Shown here: one piece after another, positions 8,702-19,056 of the stretch
Position numbering within the stretch: position 1 is the first letter of the stretch
How the letters are laid out: each line of letters starts with the position of its first letter
Assembly (NCBI GenBank): GCA_964595535.1
Contig: CAZQRD010000001.1
Coordinates: 1 to 64,000, forward strand
Direction of reading: 5' to 3'
Source of the DNA: Lutimonas sp964595535
GTDB lineage: Bacteria; Bacteroidota; Bacteroidia; Flavobacteriales; Flavobacteriaceae
Length of the DNA: 64,000 nucleotides
The notes under the pieces: model-generated
What the model was told of the DNA's origin: nothing
Database searches by the model: none
Seen by the model: only the letters and a program-made list of their open reading frames with translations
Translations under genes and position numbers: made by a program

Positions 8702-9610
8702 ATGGCTATAAAAGTTCTGATTACAGGAGGTACCGGTGCCATTGGTAGTCAGCTTTGCGATTTCCTGTCTGAACAAAATTTTGAGGTAAGCATTCTGAGT
8801 CGAAGCAAAAACAAGAATTCAAAATATCCAACCTATTTATGGGACTATGAACATTCCCTCATTGACAAACAAGCCTTTGAACAATGCGACTATATCATAC
8901 ATCTGGCCGGAGCAGGAATAGCCGACAAAAGATGGACCCAGGAAAGAAAAAAAGAAATACGTAACAGCAGGGTAAAAACTACTGCCCTATTGTACAAATC
9001 CCTTTCTAATACGAATCATAAGGTCAAGGGAATTATTTCGGCTTCGGCCGTAGGCTATTACGGCCAAATCACAACACCCTTAAACTTTAAGGAAGAAGAT
9101 CCTCCAGGGAATGATTTTGTTGCTTCTGTTTGTAAAGCATGGGAAGCAGAAGTGAATCGTTTTAATGAATTATCCATCAGAACCGTAAATTTAAGGATTG
9201 GTATCGTTCTTATGAAAAAGGGAGGGGCACTTGAAAAAATGACACAACCTTTTCGCTGGAATGTTGGGGCCCCTTTGGGCAATGGTAAACAGATCGTTCC
9301 ATGGATTCATATCAGTGATCTCAATCAAATCGTAATACAGGCTCTTATGACCTCACAAATGGAAGGAGCCTACAATTGCTGTGCTCCGGATGCTGTAAAC
9401 AATGCAACATTTTCAGAACAGATTGCCAATACACTGGGTAAAAGCATCTGGCTTCCTCACGTTCCTTCCTTTATTTTAAGTTTACTGCTTGGAAATCGAG
9501 CCGTTCTTTTAACCGAAGGAAGTAGGGTATCAGCAAAGAAGATCCTAAATACAGGATATGTATTCAATTATCCTAAACTTCAGCAAGCTTTAAAGGATCT
9601 TTTGGGTTAA
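8702..9610 (+). CDS. TIGR01777-type epimerase (extended SDR)
   Basis: A 302-residue NAD(P)-binding protein of the SDR39U1/YfcH family. The Rossmann motif ITGGTGAIG is at residues 7-15, and the family segment SASAVGYYG contains the Ser and Tyr usual at SDR active sites. The PWIHISDL motif near residue 200 and the C-terminal DUF1731-like part are both present. The reaction catalysed by this family is not established. It is closely spaced behind the acyl-CoA dehydrogenase gene and probably co-transcribed with it. Confidence 0.85.
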   Translation: MAIKVLITGGTGAIGSQLCDFLSEQNFEVSILSRSKNKNSKYPTYLWDYEHSLIDKQAFEQCDYIIHLAGAGIADKRWTQERKKEIRNSRVKTTALLYKSLSNTNHKVKGIISASAVGYYGQITTPLNFKEEDPPGNDFVASVCKAWEAEVNRFNELSIRTVNLRIGIVLMKKGGALEKMTQPFRWNVGAPLGNGKQIVPWIHISDLNQIVIQALMTSQMEGAYNCCAPDAVNNATFSEQIANTLGKSIWLPHVPSFILSLLLGNRAVLLTEGSRVSAKKILNTGYVFNYPKLQQALKDLLG

Positions 9611-9726
9611 AAACGGGCATTATTTGTTTGTAAATCTTCAATATTTAAAGATGATTTTAGCATATCCACACTTTTTGCAAGCCTAAAATTGTGATATTGC
9701 ATTTCTTCTTTGGTTTAACACTTTTC

Positions 9727-9759
9727 TTTGATTTTTATGTAAAGATTTCGCTATTTTTG
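9727..9759 (+). promoter_or_regulatory. Promoter of gltBD
   Basis: TTTG at 9727-9730 and TATTTTTG at 9752-9759 are separated by 21 bases, close to the Bacteroidota consensus spacing of 19. Transcription would start near 9766, leaving a 5' leader of only about 10 bases before the gltB ATG at 9776. Confidence 0.5.
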
Positions 9760-9775
9760 TGAAAATTTACTAATT

Positions 9776-12700
9776 ATGGCGTACGAAAAACAGGGAGTAT
9801 ATTTACCTGAATATGAACATGACAATTGCGGAGCTGGTTTTATTTGCAGTCTAAATGGTGAAAAGACCAACAGCATCATTCATGATGCCCTTGAAATACT
9901 CATAAAACTTGAACACAGAGGAGCCGTTAGTGCAGACGGAAAAACCGGAGACGGAGCCGGAATACTCATTGAGATTCCCCATAAATTCTTTCAAAAAAAT
10001 TGTGATTTTGAGCTTCCTGAACAAATGGAATATGCAGTTGGAATGATCTTTTTACCAAAGGGGATCAATCAGTATACGTATTGTATTAATACTCTGGAAA
10101 CAGAAATTAAAAATCAGGGCCTCGAAGTATTAGGTTGGAGAGAAGTACCGGTGAATCCTGAACATCTGGGTCGAATTGCCGAAACCACAGAACCTTATAT
10201 AAAACAAATTTTTGTTGGAAAAAATGGCCAGGAACTCGCCCCTTTGGCCTTTAACGCAAAGGTATATACCGCGAGAAAAATTGCAGAACATAAGATCAAT
10301 GCATCGAAATTAAAACACGCCAAGCAATTCTATATTCCCAGTTTTTCAACTACAACTTTGATCTATAAAGGATTATTGATCCCAGAAGACATTAGGAATT
10401 ATTACTCCGATTTATCTGATCATGATCTGGTAACAAGACTGGCTTTAGTACACCAGCGTTTTTCTACAAATACGGCGCCTTCCTGGGATCTTGCCCAACC
10501 CTTCAGGTTTATGTGTCATAATGGTGAGATCAATACCTTAAGAGGTAATGTAAGTCGGATGAGAGCAAGAGAGGAACTCATGAAGAGTGATCTTTTTGGG
10601 GAAGATATTAAAAAACTGTACCCAATCATTCTCGAAAAGAAATCCGATTCGGCTTCCATGGATATGGCGGTGGAATTGTTGTTGATGACTGGGCGTTCTT
10701 TACCCGAAGTAATGATGATGATGGTTCCGGAAGCTTGGGAAAAAGACAGTACCATGTCTGAGGAGAAAAAAGCTTTTTACGAATACAATTCCTGTATCAT
10801 GGAACCATGGGATGGACCTGCATCAGTTCCTTTCACAGATGGCAACTATATCGGTGCTCTTCTTGACCGTAACGGATTGAGACCTTCACGTTTTACTGTT
10901 ACTAAAGGAGGCTATGTAATCATGTCTTCAGAAATTGGCGTATTAGATATCAAACCAGAAGATGTAGTGCGACATGGCAGACTTGAACCTGGTAAAATGT
11001 TCCTTGTTGATATGAACGCCGGGAGGATCATTGAAGACGAAGAAGTGAAAAATGAGGTGACCAAAAAGCACCCTTACAGGCAATGGCTCAATAAGAACTT
11101 GCTGCCTTTGGCGGATGTGCCATATACAGGAAATAAATGTCCTGTTGAACTCACCCCTTATAAAACGAGACAGAGGATGTTTGGGTATACAATGGAAGAC
11201 ATTGATACAATCATTACACCCATGTGTAAAAGTGGAAAAGAAGCGCTTGGATCGATGGGAACAGATACTCCGCTCGCCGTTCTTTCAGACAATCACCAGT
11301 TATTATACAATTACTTTAAACAGTTATTTGCACAGGTAACGAACCCACCTCTTGACGGAATCAGGGAAGAAATTATAACAGATATCAGTCTGGCCGTAGG
11401 TGAAGACCGAAATGTTTTTATTACTTCCTCAGACCATTGCAAGAAACTAAAAATTCAAAATCCGGTTATCTCAAATATTGATCTCGATAAAATAAAAAAT
11501 ATTGATCATCCTGACTTTAAATCATATGAAATCCCTATGCTTTATGATATTAAGAGGGGATTAAACGCATTAGAAAAAGCGCTTAACCTGATTGTAGAAA
11601 AAGCGAGTAAAGCCTTAGAAGAAGGGTATAATATCATGATTCTGACTGACCGTGGTGCAGATAAAGTAAATGGACCTATTCCGGCCCTTTTGGCTTGTTC
11701 TTTTCTTCATCATTCCTTAAACGATGCAAAAAAACGTTCTAAATTCGGAATCATCATAGAATCTGCTGAACCGCGTGAACCTCATCATTTTGCTACTCTA
11801 TTCGGATATGGTGCCAGTGCTATCAATCCATATATGGTCAACGAGATTATCCGTGAAAAAGTAAATTCAGGGATTATTTCGGGCATTGATGCTGAAGAGG
11901 CTGTTCAAAACTTTAATAAAGCTATTGGAAAGGGAATACTCAAGATCATGAATAAGATCGGAATTTCAACCTTGCACTCTTACAGGGCTTCTCAGATATT
12001 TGAAATATTGGGTCTTAACACTAAATTTACCAATAAATATTTCCCTAACACAGCCTCTAGAATTGAAGGTATAGGACTTTACGAAATTGAAAGAGAGATC
12101 TCCAAAAGACATAAAAACGCTTTTTTCAATAACAAAATTGACAATAATCTTAAACTGGATATTGGTGGAGATTACAGATGGAGAAGAACAGGGGAAAGAC
12201 ATATGTTCAACCCAACCACTGTATCCAAATTACAGCAAGCAGTTCGTACGAACAATACTGAGAGTTATGAACAGTATGCAAAAATGATCAATGAGCAAAA
12301 TGAAAATCTGATGACCCTCAGAGGTCTGTTTGAATTTCAAAACCTTGATCCGATTCCATTAGAGGAAGTTGAACCATGGACCGAAATTGTTAAGCGATTC
12401 AAAACCGGTGCCATGTCATACGGATCCATCAGTAAGGAAGCTCACGAAAACCTGGCAATTGCCATGAATCGAATTGGCGGTAAAAGCAATTCTGGTGAAG
12501 GTGGTGAAGACCTTAACAGATTTAGAAAAGATTTGAACGGTGACAGCAGAAGCAGTGCCATCAAACAGGTTGCTTCAGGTAGGTTTGGCGTATCCAGTAA
12601 CTACCTGACTAATGCCCAGGAAATACAAATTAAAATGGCTCAGGGAGCCAAACCGGGAGAAGGTGGACAGTTACCAGGAGAAAAAGTTTTCCCATGGATA

Positions 12701-14287
12701 GCCGAAGTTAGAAATTCTACTCCTTATGTAGGATTGATCTCCCCTCCTCCACACCATGATATATATTCAATTGAAGATTTATCTCAGTTAATATTTGACC
12801 TTAAAAATGCAAACCGAGAAGCCAGGATCAATGTAAAACTGGTATCAGAGGTTGGCGTGGGTACCATTGCAGCCGGGGTTGCCAAAGCAAAAGCCGATGT
12901 TATTCTGATATCCGGTTTTGATGGAGGCACCGGTGCATCTCCTTTGACATCTTTAAAGCATGCGGGATTGCCTTGGGAACTTGGTATAGCGGAGGCACAG
13001 CAAACATTGGTGTTAAATGACCTTAGAAGTCGTGTGGTACTCGAATGTGACGGACAGTTGAAGACTGGTCGTGACGTTGCTTTTGCCTGCTTGCTCGGAG
13101 CTGAAGAATTTGGCTTTGCCACAGCACCATTAGTTGCTTCAGGTTGTATTATGATGCGAAAGTGTCATTTGAATACCTGCCCGGTTGGAATTGCCACTCA
13201 GGATCCTGAATTAAGAAAGAACTTTAAAGGTACACCTGAACATGTTATCAACTTCATGTATTTCGTTGCCGAAGAATTAAGACAGATCATGGCATCTTTA
13301 GGATTCAGAACCGTCAAGGAAATGATAGGCCAGTCTCAAAAGATTAATGCTAAAACTGCGGTTAATCAATACAAGGCTCAGGGTCTGGATTTATCTGGCA
13401 TACTATACCAGCCATCTGACTATCATGATAAAGTGATCCGAAATACGGAAAAACAATATCATGAAATAGAAGATGCCTTGGATTTTCAAATAATCCAGGA
13501 TGCACACCCGGCCATCTACAGAAAAGAAAAAATGGAATTGAGCTATCCTATAGCCAATACAAACAGGTCGGTTGGGGCAATTATCAGCAATGAAATTTCT
13601 AAGATCTATGGAGCCAATGGCTTACCAAGTAATACCCTTCAAATCAATTTTACCGGGTCGGCCGGTCAGAGTTTTGGGGCCTTTGCAACAAAAGGTCTTA
13701 CTCTCAATCTGGAAGGAAACACCAATGATTATCTGGGTAAAGGACTCTCCGGAGCTAAAGTGATCATTAAGAAACCTGAAAAAGCCACTTTTGTGGCTGA
13801 TGAGAATATCATCATCGGAAACGTTTGTTTTTATGGTGCCACTAAAGGTGAAGCCTATATTAATGGGGTTGCAGGAGAACGATTTTGTGTAAGAAATTCA
13901 GGAATAACTGCAGTTGTTGAAGGTGTTGGTGATCACGGATGTGAATATATGACAGGTGGAAAAGTTGTAATTCTCGGAAAAACAGGTAGAAATTTTGCTG
14001 CGGGGATGAGCGGTGGAATTGCATATGTATACGACCCGAAGAAAAATTTTGTCAATGGTTTGTGTAATATGGAAATGGTCGAACTTGAAAACCCATCGGC
14101 TACAGATGCTCAGGAATTGTTTGAACTTATTCAAAACCATTACCATGCTACCGAAAGTACCAAAGCATTGATGATTTTGGAAAATTGGGATAAGCAAATG
14201 AGCCACTTTGTCAAGGTAATACCTACCGACTATAAAAAGGCTCTGGCTAGAATAGAGGAAGAAAAAGCAGCAAAACAAACAGTTTAA
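9776..14287 (+). CDS. gltB: Glutamate synthase large (alpha) subunit
   Basis: A 1503-residue cytoplasmic enzyme that makes two glutamates from glutamine and 2-oxoglutarate. A short 17-residue propeptide precedes the likely catalytic Cys18 (HDNCGAGF) of the N-terminal glutaminase domain. This is followed by the central domain, the FMN-binding synthase barrel and the C-terminal beta-helix domain rich in Gly. The 3Fe-4S cysteines fall at about residues 1124, 1130 and 1135 (CIMMRKCHLNTC). Length is normal for the bacterial NADPH enzyme. The small subunit gene follows after 2 bases, so the two are clearly an operon. Confidence 0.97.
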   Translation: MAYEKQGVYLPEYEHDNCGAGFICSLNGEKTNSIIHDALEILIKLEHRGAVSADGKTGDGAGILIEIPHKFFQKNCDFELPEQMEYAVGMIFLPKGINQYTYCINTLETEIKNQGLEVLGWREVPVNPEHLGRIAETTEPYIKQIFVGKNGQELAPLAFNAKVYTARKIAEHKINASKLKHAKQFYIPSFSTTTLIYKGLLIPEDIRNYYSDLSDHDLVTRLALVHQRFSTNTAPSWDLAQPFRFMCHNGEINTLRGNVSRMRAREELMKSDLFGEDIKKLYPIILEKKSDSASMDMAVELLLMTGRSLPEVMMMMVPEAWEKDSTMSEEKKAFYEYNSCIMEPWDGPASVPFTDGNYIGALLDRNGLRPSRFTVTKGGYVIMSSEIGVLDIKPEDVVRHGRLEPGKMFLVDMNAGRIIEDEEVKNEVTKKHPYRQWLNKNLLPLADVPYTGNKCPVELTPYKTRQRMFGYTMEDIDTIITPMCKSGKEALGSMGTDTPLAVLSDNHQLLYNYFKQLFAQVTNPPLDGIREEIITDISLAVGEDRNVFITSSDHCKKLKIQNPVISNIDLDKIKNIDHPDFKSYEIPMLYDIKRGLNALEKALNLIVEKASKALEEGYNIMILTDRGADKVNGPIPALLACSFLHHSLNDAKKRSKFGIIIESAEPREPHHFATLFGYGASAINPYMVNEIIREKVNSGIISGIDAEEAVQNFNKAIGKGILKIMNKIGISTLHSYRASQIFEILGLNTKFTNKYFPNTASRIEGIGLYEIEREISKRHKNAFFNNKIDNNLKLDIGGDYRWRRTGERHMFNPTTVSKLQQAVRTNNTESYEQYAKMINEQNENLMTLRGLFEFQNLDPIPLEEVEPWTEIVKRFKTGAMSYGSISKEAHENLAIAMNRIGGKSNSGEGGEDLNRFRKDLNGDSRSSAIKQVASGRFGVSSNYLTNAQEIQIKMAQGAKPGEGGQLPGEKVFPWIAEVRNSTPYVGLISPPPHHDIYSIEDLSQLIFDLKNANREARINVKLVSEVGVGTIAAGVAKAKADVILISGFDGGTGASPLTSLKHAGLPWELGIAEAQQTLVLNDLRSRVVLECDGQLKTGRDVAFACLLGAEEFGFATAPLVASGCIMMRKCHLNTCPVGIATQDPELRKNFKGTPEHVINFMYFVAEELRQIMASLGFRTVKEMIGQSQKINAKTAVNQYKAQGLDLSGILYQPSDYHDKVIRNTEKQYHEIEDALDFQIIQDAHPAIYRKEKMELSYPIANTNRSVGAIISNEISKIYGANGLPSNTLQINFTGSAGQSFGAFATKGLTLNLEGNTNDYLGKGLSGAKVIIKKPEKATFVADENIIIGNVCFYGATKGEAYINGVAGERFCVRNSGITAVVEGVGDHGCEYMTGGKVVILGKTGRNFAAGMSGGIAYVYDPKKNFVNGLCNMEMVELENPSATDAQELFELIQNHYHATESTKALMILENWDKQMSHFVKVIPTDYKKALARIEEEKAAKQTV

Positions 14288-14289
14288 TT

Positions 14290-15747
14290 ATGGGAAAAGT
14301 AACAGGATTTATTGAGTATGAAAGAGCCGATGAGAAAAATAAGGCTGTAAAGGATAGACTTAAAAATTATAAGGAATTCACCGTTAAGCTTCCTGAAGAA
14401 GAACTTAAAAAGCAAGGTTCCAGATGTATGGATTGCGGTATACCATTTTGCCATAGTGGTTGTCCGTTGGGTAATTTAATTCCTGATTTTAATGACCTTG
14501 TATATAGAGGTGAATGGAAAAAAGCACTGGAAATACTTCACGCTACAAATAATTTTCCTGAGTTTACAGGAAGGCTTTGTCCTGCACCTTGCGAACAGGC
14601 CTGCGTTCTTGGCTTGATAGAAGACCCTGTTTCCATTGAAAATATTGAAAAAAATATTGTCGAAAAAGGTTTTGAAGAAGGGTGGATTGTTGCAAATCCT
14701 CCTAAAGAACGAACTGGCAAAACAGTTGCCGTTGTAGGATCTGGTCCTGCAGGTCTAGCTGCAGCACAACAATTGAACAGAGCAGGACATCTGGTAACCG
14801 TATTTGAACGGGATGATGAAATAGGAGGCCTTTTGAGATATGGTATTCCGAATTTCAAAATGGAAAAAGAGATCATTGACCGAAGGGTTTCTGTCTTAGA
14901 AGAAGAAGGTATTTCTTTTATAACCGATGCGAATATAGGTGAAAATTACCCCATTGAGAAGCTTGATGACTTTGACTCAATAGTTCTTTGCGGCGGAGCA
15001 ACTAAAAGGCGCTCGTTACCTACCAAAGGTGTTGATGCCAAAGGGGTAGTTCAAGCAATGGATTTTCTTACCCAGCAAACAAAAAGCTTATTCGAAAGCA
15101 AATTCGAAGGAGAAAAGATATCCGCCAAAGAAAGAGACGTCATCGTAATTGGTGGCGGTGATACCGGATCTGATTGTGTAGGAACCTCTAATCGTCAGGG
15201 TGCAAAATCTGTTACGAATTTTGAGATCCTGCCCAAGCCACCTTTGTCGAGAAGTGATACTACTCCCTGGCCTTTTTGGCCTTTACAACTCAAAACCTCA
15301 TCTTCTCATGAAGAGGGCTGCGAAAGAGATTGGCTGATCAACACCAAAGAGTTCGTTACCAACGATAAAAATGAATTGATCGCATTAAAAACAATTGAAG
15401 TTGAATGGAAGATCGTACCTGGTCAAAGACCACAACTTCTCGAAAAGGAGGGCACAGAAAAAACCTGGCCTTGTGATTTAGTATTGCTTGCCTTAGGATT
15501 TACAGGGCCAGAAACTACCTTAAGCGATCAACTTGGGCTGGAATTAGATGAACGAACCAATTATAAGGCTAATAATTATCAGACGAATGTATCTCACATA
15601 TTTACTGCAGGTGATATGAGAAGAGGGCAGTCTTTAATCGTTTGGGCCATAAATGAAGGAAGGGAAGCTGCACGTGAAGTTGACCTGTTTTTAATGGGCG
15701 CGAGCAACCTCCCCGTCAAAGGACAAGGAGATCTTCCCGGAGTTTAA
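14290..15747 (+). CDS. gltD: Glutamate synthase small (beta) subunit
   Basis: A 485-residue flavoprotein that passes electrons from NADPH through FAD and two 4Fe-4S clusters to GltB. The N-terminal cysteine block (CMDCGIPFCHSGCP, then CPAPCEQAC) binds the clusters. VGSGPAGLAAAQQL is the FAD Rossmann motif and VIGGGDTGSDC the NADPH site. Length is normal. It lies 2 bases after gltB and ends before a strong intrinsic terminator. Confidence 0.97.
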   Translation: MGKVTGFIEYERADEKNKAVKDRLKNYKEFTVKLPEEELKKQGSRCMDCGIPFCHSGCPLGNLIPDFNDLVYRGEWKKALEILHATNNFPEFTGRLCPAPCEQACVLGLIEDPVSIENIEKNIVEKGFEEGWIVANPPKERTGKTVAVVGSGPAGLAAAQQLNRAGHLVTVFERDDEIGGLLRYGIPNFKMEKEIIDRRVSVLEEEGISFITDANIGENYPIEKLDDFDSIVLCGGATKRRSLPTKGVDAKGVVQAMDFLTQQTKSLFESKFEGEKISAKERDVIVIGGGDTGSDCVGTSNRQGAKSVTNFEILPKPPLSRSDTTPWPFWPLQLKTSSSHEEGCERDWLINTKEFVTNDKNELIALKTIEVEWKIVPGQRPQLLEKEGTEKTWPCDLVLLALGFTGPETTLSDQLGLELDERTNYKANNYQTNVSHIFTAGDMRRGQSLIVWAINEGREAAREVDLFLMGASNLPVKGQGDLPGV

Positions 15748-15771
15748 TCAATTAAGATCAAATGCTAAAAG

Positions 15772-15805
15772 AAAAAGACAAGGTTTAAACCTTGTCTTTT
15801 TCTTT
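15772..15805 (+). terminator. Intrinsic terminator of gltBD
   Basis: A perfect inverted repeat of about 15 bases (15772-15786 with 15787-15801, core GACAAGGTTTAAACCTTGTC) is flanked by A and T runs, so it could act in both directions. It lies 25 bases after the gltD stop. Confidence 0.85.
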
Positions 15806-16013
15806 TGTATAAAGCTTGTTAATAAGACTTTATATTGTTCATATGTTTTTAATCAATTCTAGGTTTTTTTTACCTCTTTTTAAAAATACTAAGATTCTCT
15901 TCAGAATTCAGCTTTACTTTTACGCCATAAAAAAAAATAACAGGAGCTAATCAAGTATTCTGTTTGAATTATCTAACACTAAAAACTAAAGTAACCTAAA
16001 AATTTAAACTATC

Positions 16014-16895
16014 ATGAAAAAAATTCTTGCATTACTATTAATGACAACTATAATGGTGTCATGCGTATCTAAAAAGAAATACGTGCTATTAGAGGATGAT
16101 CTAACGCATACAAGGGGAGAATTGCAAAAGACTACGGTTGAAAAAGAAGCATTGGAAGCAAAATTTGCAAAAATTGAAAAAAGAGTTGACGTATATAACA
16201 CTCAGGTTAATTCATTACAAGCTGACAACGCGAACTTAGCAGAAAGCAATAACCAAAAAATGGGTTTGTTGGCTGACAATTCGGCTGTTATCTCTGAAAA
16301 CATGAAAGTAAATCTTAGAGAAACCTTAGCGAAATTACCACCAGAAGCTTTGGAGGGTGCAAAAACGCTAAAAGATTCTATGAATGTTGCTATTTCATAT
16401 AAATTGGAAAAATCTATTAATGAAAATAATATTGACAATGGTGGAGATATTGATGTAAACATCGATCAAACTGTTGTGATGATCTCTGTAGCTGACAGCT
16501 TATTATTCAGATCAGGAAGTTATAATGTTAGTTCAAAAGCACATCCGTTATTAGCCAAATTGGCTGACGTGATCAATGCAGAACCAAGCATTGACGTAAT
16601 GATCGAAGGGCATACTGATTCTAAGGGCATACATACAGAAGAGATTATTGACAACTGGGATCTAAGTGTAAAAAGATCGACTTCTATCGTTAGACTTCTT
16701 CAAAGCAAATACAAAGTTGATCCGGCAAGATTGATTCCTTCTGGAAGAAGTTCGTATGTTCCTTTGACTGATAACACTACTTATAAGAACAGAGCCAGAA
16801 ACAGACGTACTAATATCATTATCATGCCTAACCTTAACAAATTCTTCGCCCTAATGGCTGAAGAAGAGGAAGAAATGGTAAGTTTAGACAATTAA
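16014..16895 (+). CDS. OmpA-family lipoprotein
   Basis: A 293-residue envelope protein. The signal peptide ends in a lipobox (MVSC), so Cys17 is the likely lipidated residue. Residues about 25-75 look like a coiled coil. The C-terminal OmpA/MotB peptidoglycan-binding domain (about 150-275) contains IEGHTDSKG and the NRARNRRTNIII motif. It should tether the outer membrane to the murein. The gene stands alone between two terminators, behind 210 bases in which I could not find a clear promoter. Confidence 0.88.
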   Translation: MKKILALLLMTTIMVSCVSKKKYVLLEDDLTHTRGELQKTTVEKEALEAKFAKIEKRVDVYNTQVNSLQADNANLAESNNQKMGLLADNSAVISENMKVNLRETLAKLPPEALEGAKTLKDSMNVAISYKLEKSINENNIDNGGDIDVNIDQTVVMISVADSLLFRSGSYNVSSKAHPLLAKLADVINAEPSIDVMIEGHTDSKGIHTEEIIDNWDLSVKRSTSIVRLLQSKYKVDPARLIPSGRSSYVPLTDNTTYKNRARNRRTNIIIMPNLNKFFALMAEEEEEMVSLDN

Positions 16896-16915
16896 GATTA
16901 TTAATCCAATCATTT

Positions 16916-16949
16916 AAAAAGGCGACCCTAAGGGTCGCTTTTTTTTTTT
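16916..16949 (+). terminator. Intrinsic terminator of the OmpA-family gene
   Basis: GCGACCCT (16922-16929) pairs with AGGGTCGC (16931-16938) and is followed by eleven T residues. An A run precedes it. It starts about 20 bases after the stop codon. Confidence 0.88.
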
Positions 16950-16997
16950 GGGTTTGGCTTCTGAGACGATGAGAAGTATATCCTTCAGCCTTTAAAA

Positions 16998-17033
16998 CAA
17001 AAAATCCGGAGTAAAATTAGATCTTACTCCGGA
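16998..17033 (-). terminator. Intrinsic terminator of ftsZ
   Basis: On the minus strand TCCGGAGTAA (17033-17024) pairs with TTACTCCGGA (17014-17005), followed by a T-rich stretch. It lies 26 bases downstream of the ftsZ stop and ends the dcw cluster. Confidence 0.85.
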
Positions 17034-17058
17034 CTTTCCCACTAACTAAAACTAAAAA

Positions 17059-19026
17059 CTAATCAACATTATCGTGTAAAAAAGAATTGTTAGAACGTAA
17101 CTGGATCTCATCATTGTCGTCCGTTCCTAAGGTCATTCTTGATTTATTCTTGTCTGTTTCAGATGAAGAAGGAACTTCATCAAGATTCACACCCATTCTC
17201 TTATAAGCTGGCTCACTTTCAATGTCATCTATATGGTGATTCAATTTATTGATGAATTTATAATTGAAATCCTTCATTTTCTTTCTTCTCATTTCAGCTC
17301 TGTTACGTAACTCAGCAATAGTAAGGTTCATCGGCGAAACATCCTTGTCTTCAATTACTTTTTCCACATTGTTCTCAATAGCCTTATCCTTGGTAATTTT
17401 TAACTCGAAATGCATTTCCTCTTCTTCTCCCTTTACCACGTCAGAGATGTTTTTCAATGTATTGATCTCAGAGGCAAACTCATCTTCAAGTGTATGGCGA
17501 ATCGTATTTTCATTCAATGGTGCAGCATTTGGCTCAGGCTTAATCAATTCAAGGCCTACAATCTCAATATCATTAATATTAAAATTTTCCAGGGTTTTCA
17601 CCTCTTTTACTTCTTCCTTCTGAATTTTTTGAATTGGCAGATCAAAAGTAAATGAAAATTGATCCTCGCTATCTTCCTCTTCAGACTCTGAAACCTCATC
17701 TTTTGGGGTAATATTTGTAATTTCAAAATTTTCCTCATCCTCATGAGCTCGCACATGTTCAAATTTTACTGACATATCGTTGGCTTCCTCATGAATCGGT
17801 TCTGTCGGCTTTACCTCCTCATAGGTCACTTCATGATCTTTAAACTCAGCATCTGGAGTCACAGGTTCAACTGCTGCTGACTTCACGTCCTTAACTTCTT
17901 CTATAAAATCCTCTTCATGCAATACGTGTCTGGTAATCTTTGGCGCCGGGGCGACAGGTTCAGGTTTGGTAATAAGCTTTACTTCTTTATCCTCAACCAG
18001 TTTATGAACAATCTTCTTTGATTCTATTTTTGCTATCTCGCTCTGTTGCTCAGGATTGAACCCTGTGGCAATGATGGTTACTGAAATCGCATCTTCAAGT
18101 GCTTCATCTTCACCAACACCCATAATGATATCCACATTGGTTTTGGCCTCTGACTGAATATAATCATTAATCTCTCCAATCTCATCTATGGTCACTTCAG
18201 AACTGCCTGAAACAATCAATAATAATACGTTTTTAGATCCTTCAATTTTATTATCATTTAAAAGTGGAGAATCCAGGGCCTTGGTAATAGCGTTTTGTGC
18301 ACGATTCGATCCGGATGCCTGTGCAGAACCCATAATCGCAGTTCCGCTATTTGACAATACGGTTTTGGCATCGCGTAAATCTATATTCTGCGTATAGTGA
18401 TGTGTAATCACCTCCGCAATTCCGGTCGCAGCTGTTGATAGAACTTCATCAGCTTTTGAGAAACCGGCCTTAAACCCTAAATTACCGTAGACTTCTCTTA
18501 ATTTATTGTTATTGATTACCACCAACGAGTCTACATGAGACCGCAGCTTTTCAATACCTAACTGCGCTTGTTCATTCCTCATTTTTCCTTCAAAAGAAAA
18601 TGGAATAGTTACAATCCCTACCGTCAAAATATCAAGGTCCTTAGCAATCTTCGCAATTACAGGAGCTGCTCCCGTTCCTGTTCCACCGCCCATTCCAACA
18701 GTAATAAACAACATTTTAGATTTAGTATTCAGCATGTTTTTGATATCTTCCATACTTTCCATGGCAGACTGCTCTCCGATTTCCGGATTTGCACCTGCAC
18801 CTAAACCTTCGGTCAAGGTTGCACCCAACTGTATCTTATAAGGAACAGGGCTGCTTTGAAGTGCCTGAGCGTCTGTATTACAAACAACAAAGTCAACACC
18901 CTTGATACCTTTGTTGTACATGTGATTGATAGCATTACTTCCGCCACCACCAACTCCAATAACTTTGATAACATTGGACTGATTTTTTGGTAAATCAAAA
19001 GATAAATTACTAAATTCTAAACTCAT
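17059..19026 (-). CDS. ftsZ: Cell division protein FtsZ
   Basis: Tubulin-like GTPase that forms the Z ring at mid-cell. The GTP-binding motif GMGGGTGTGAAP is at residues 111-122, and the GTPase domain plus C-terminal subdomain fill roughly residues 15-325. At 655 residues it is far longer than the typical 350-400. The extra 320 residues form an acidic, low-complexity, probably disordered linker, ending in a conserved-looking tail (TPAELRNRA-like MNLTIAELRNRAEMRRKK segment and the final residues). Such long tails are usual in Bacteroidota. It is the last gene of the cluster, 30 bases after ftsA. Confidence 0.97.
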   Translation of the reverse strand: MSLEFSNLSFDLPKNQSNVIKVIGVGGGGSNAINHMYNKGIKGVDFVVCNTDAQALQSSPVPYKIQLGATLTEGLGAGANPEIGEQSAMESMEDIKNMLNTKSKMLFITVGMGGGTGTGAAPVIAKIAKDLDILTVGIVTIPFSFEGKMRNEQAQLGIEKLRSHVDSLVVINNNKLREVYGNLGFKAGFSKADEVLSTAATGIAEVITHHYTQNIDLRDAKTVLSNSGTAIMGSAQASGSNRAQNAITKALDSPLLNDNKIEGSKNVLLLIVSGSSEVTIDEIGEINDYIQSEAKTNVDIIMGVGEDEALEDAISVTIIATGFNPEQQSEIAKIESKKIVHKLVEDKEVKLITKPEPVAPAPKITRHVLHEEDFIEEVKDVKSAAVEPVTPDAEFKDHEVTYEEVKPTEPIHEEANDMSVKFEHVRAHEDEENFEITNITPKDEVSESEEEDSEDQFSFTFDLPIQKIQKEEVKEVKTLENFNINDIEIVGLELIKPEPNAAPLNENTIRHTLEDEFASEINTLKNISDVVKGEEEEMHFELKITKDKAIENNVEKVIEDKDVSPMNLTIAELRNRAEMRRKKMKDFNYKFINKLNHHIDDIESEPAYKRMGVNLDEVPSSSETDKNKSRMTLGTDDNDEIQLRSNNSFLHDNVD

Positions 19027-19056
19027 AACTAAATTTTTATTTTTCGGGTTGTATTG

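Noticed and set aside
15806..16013. Small gene or RNA between gltD and the OmpA-family gene
   Set aside because: No convincing open frame, promoter or stable structure apart from the gltD terminator.
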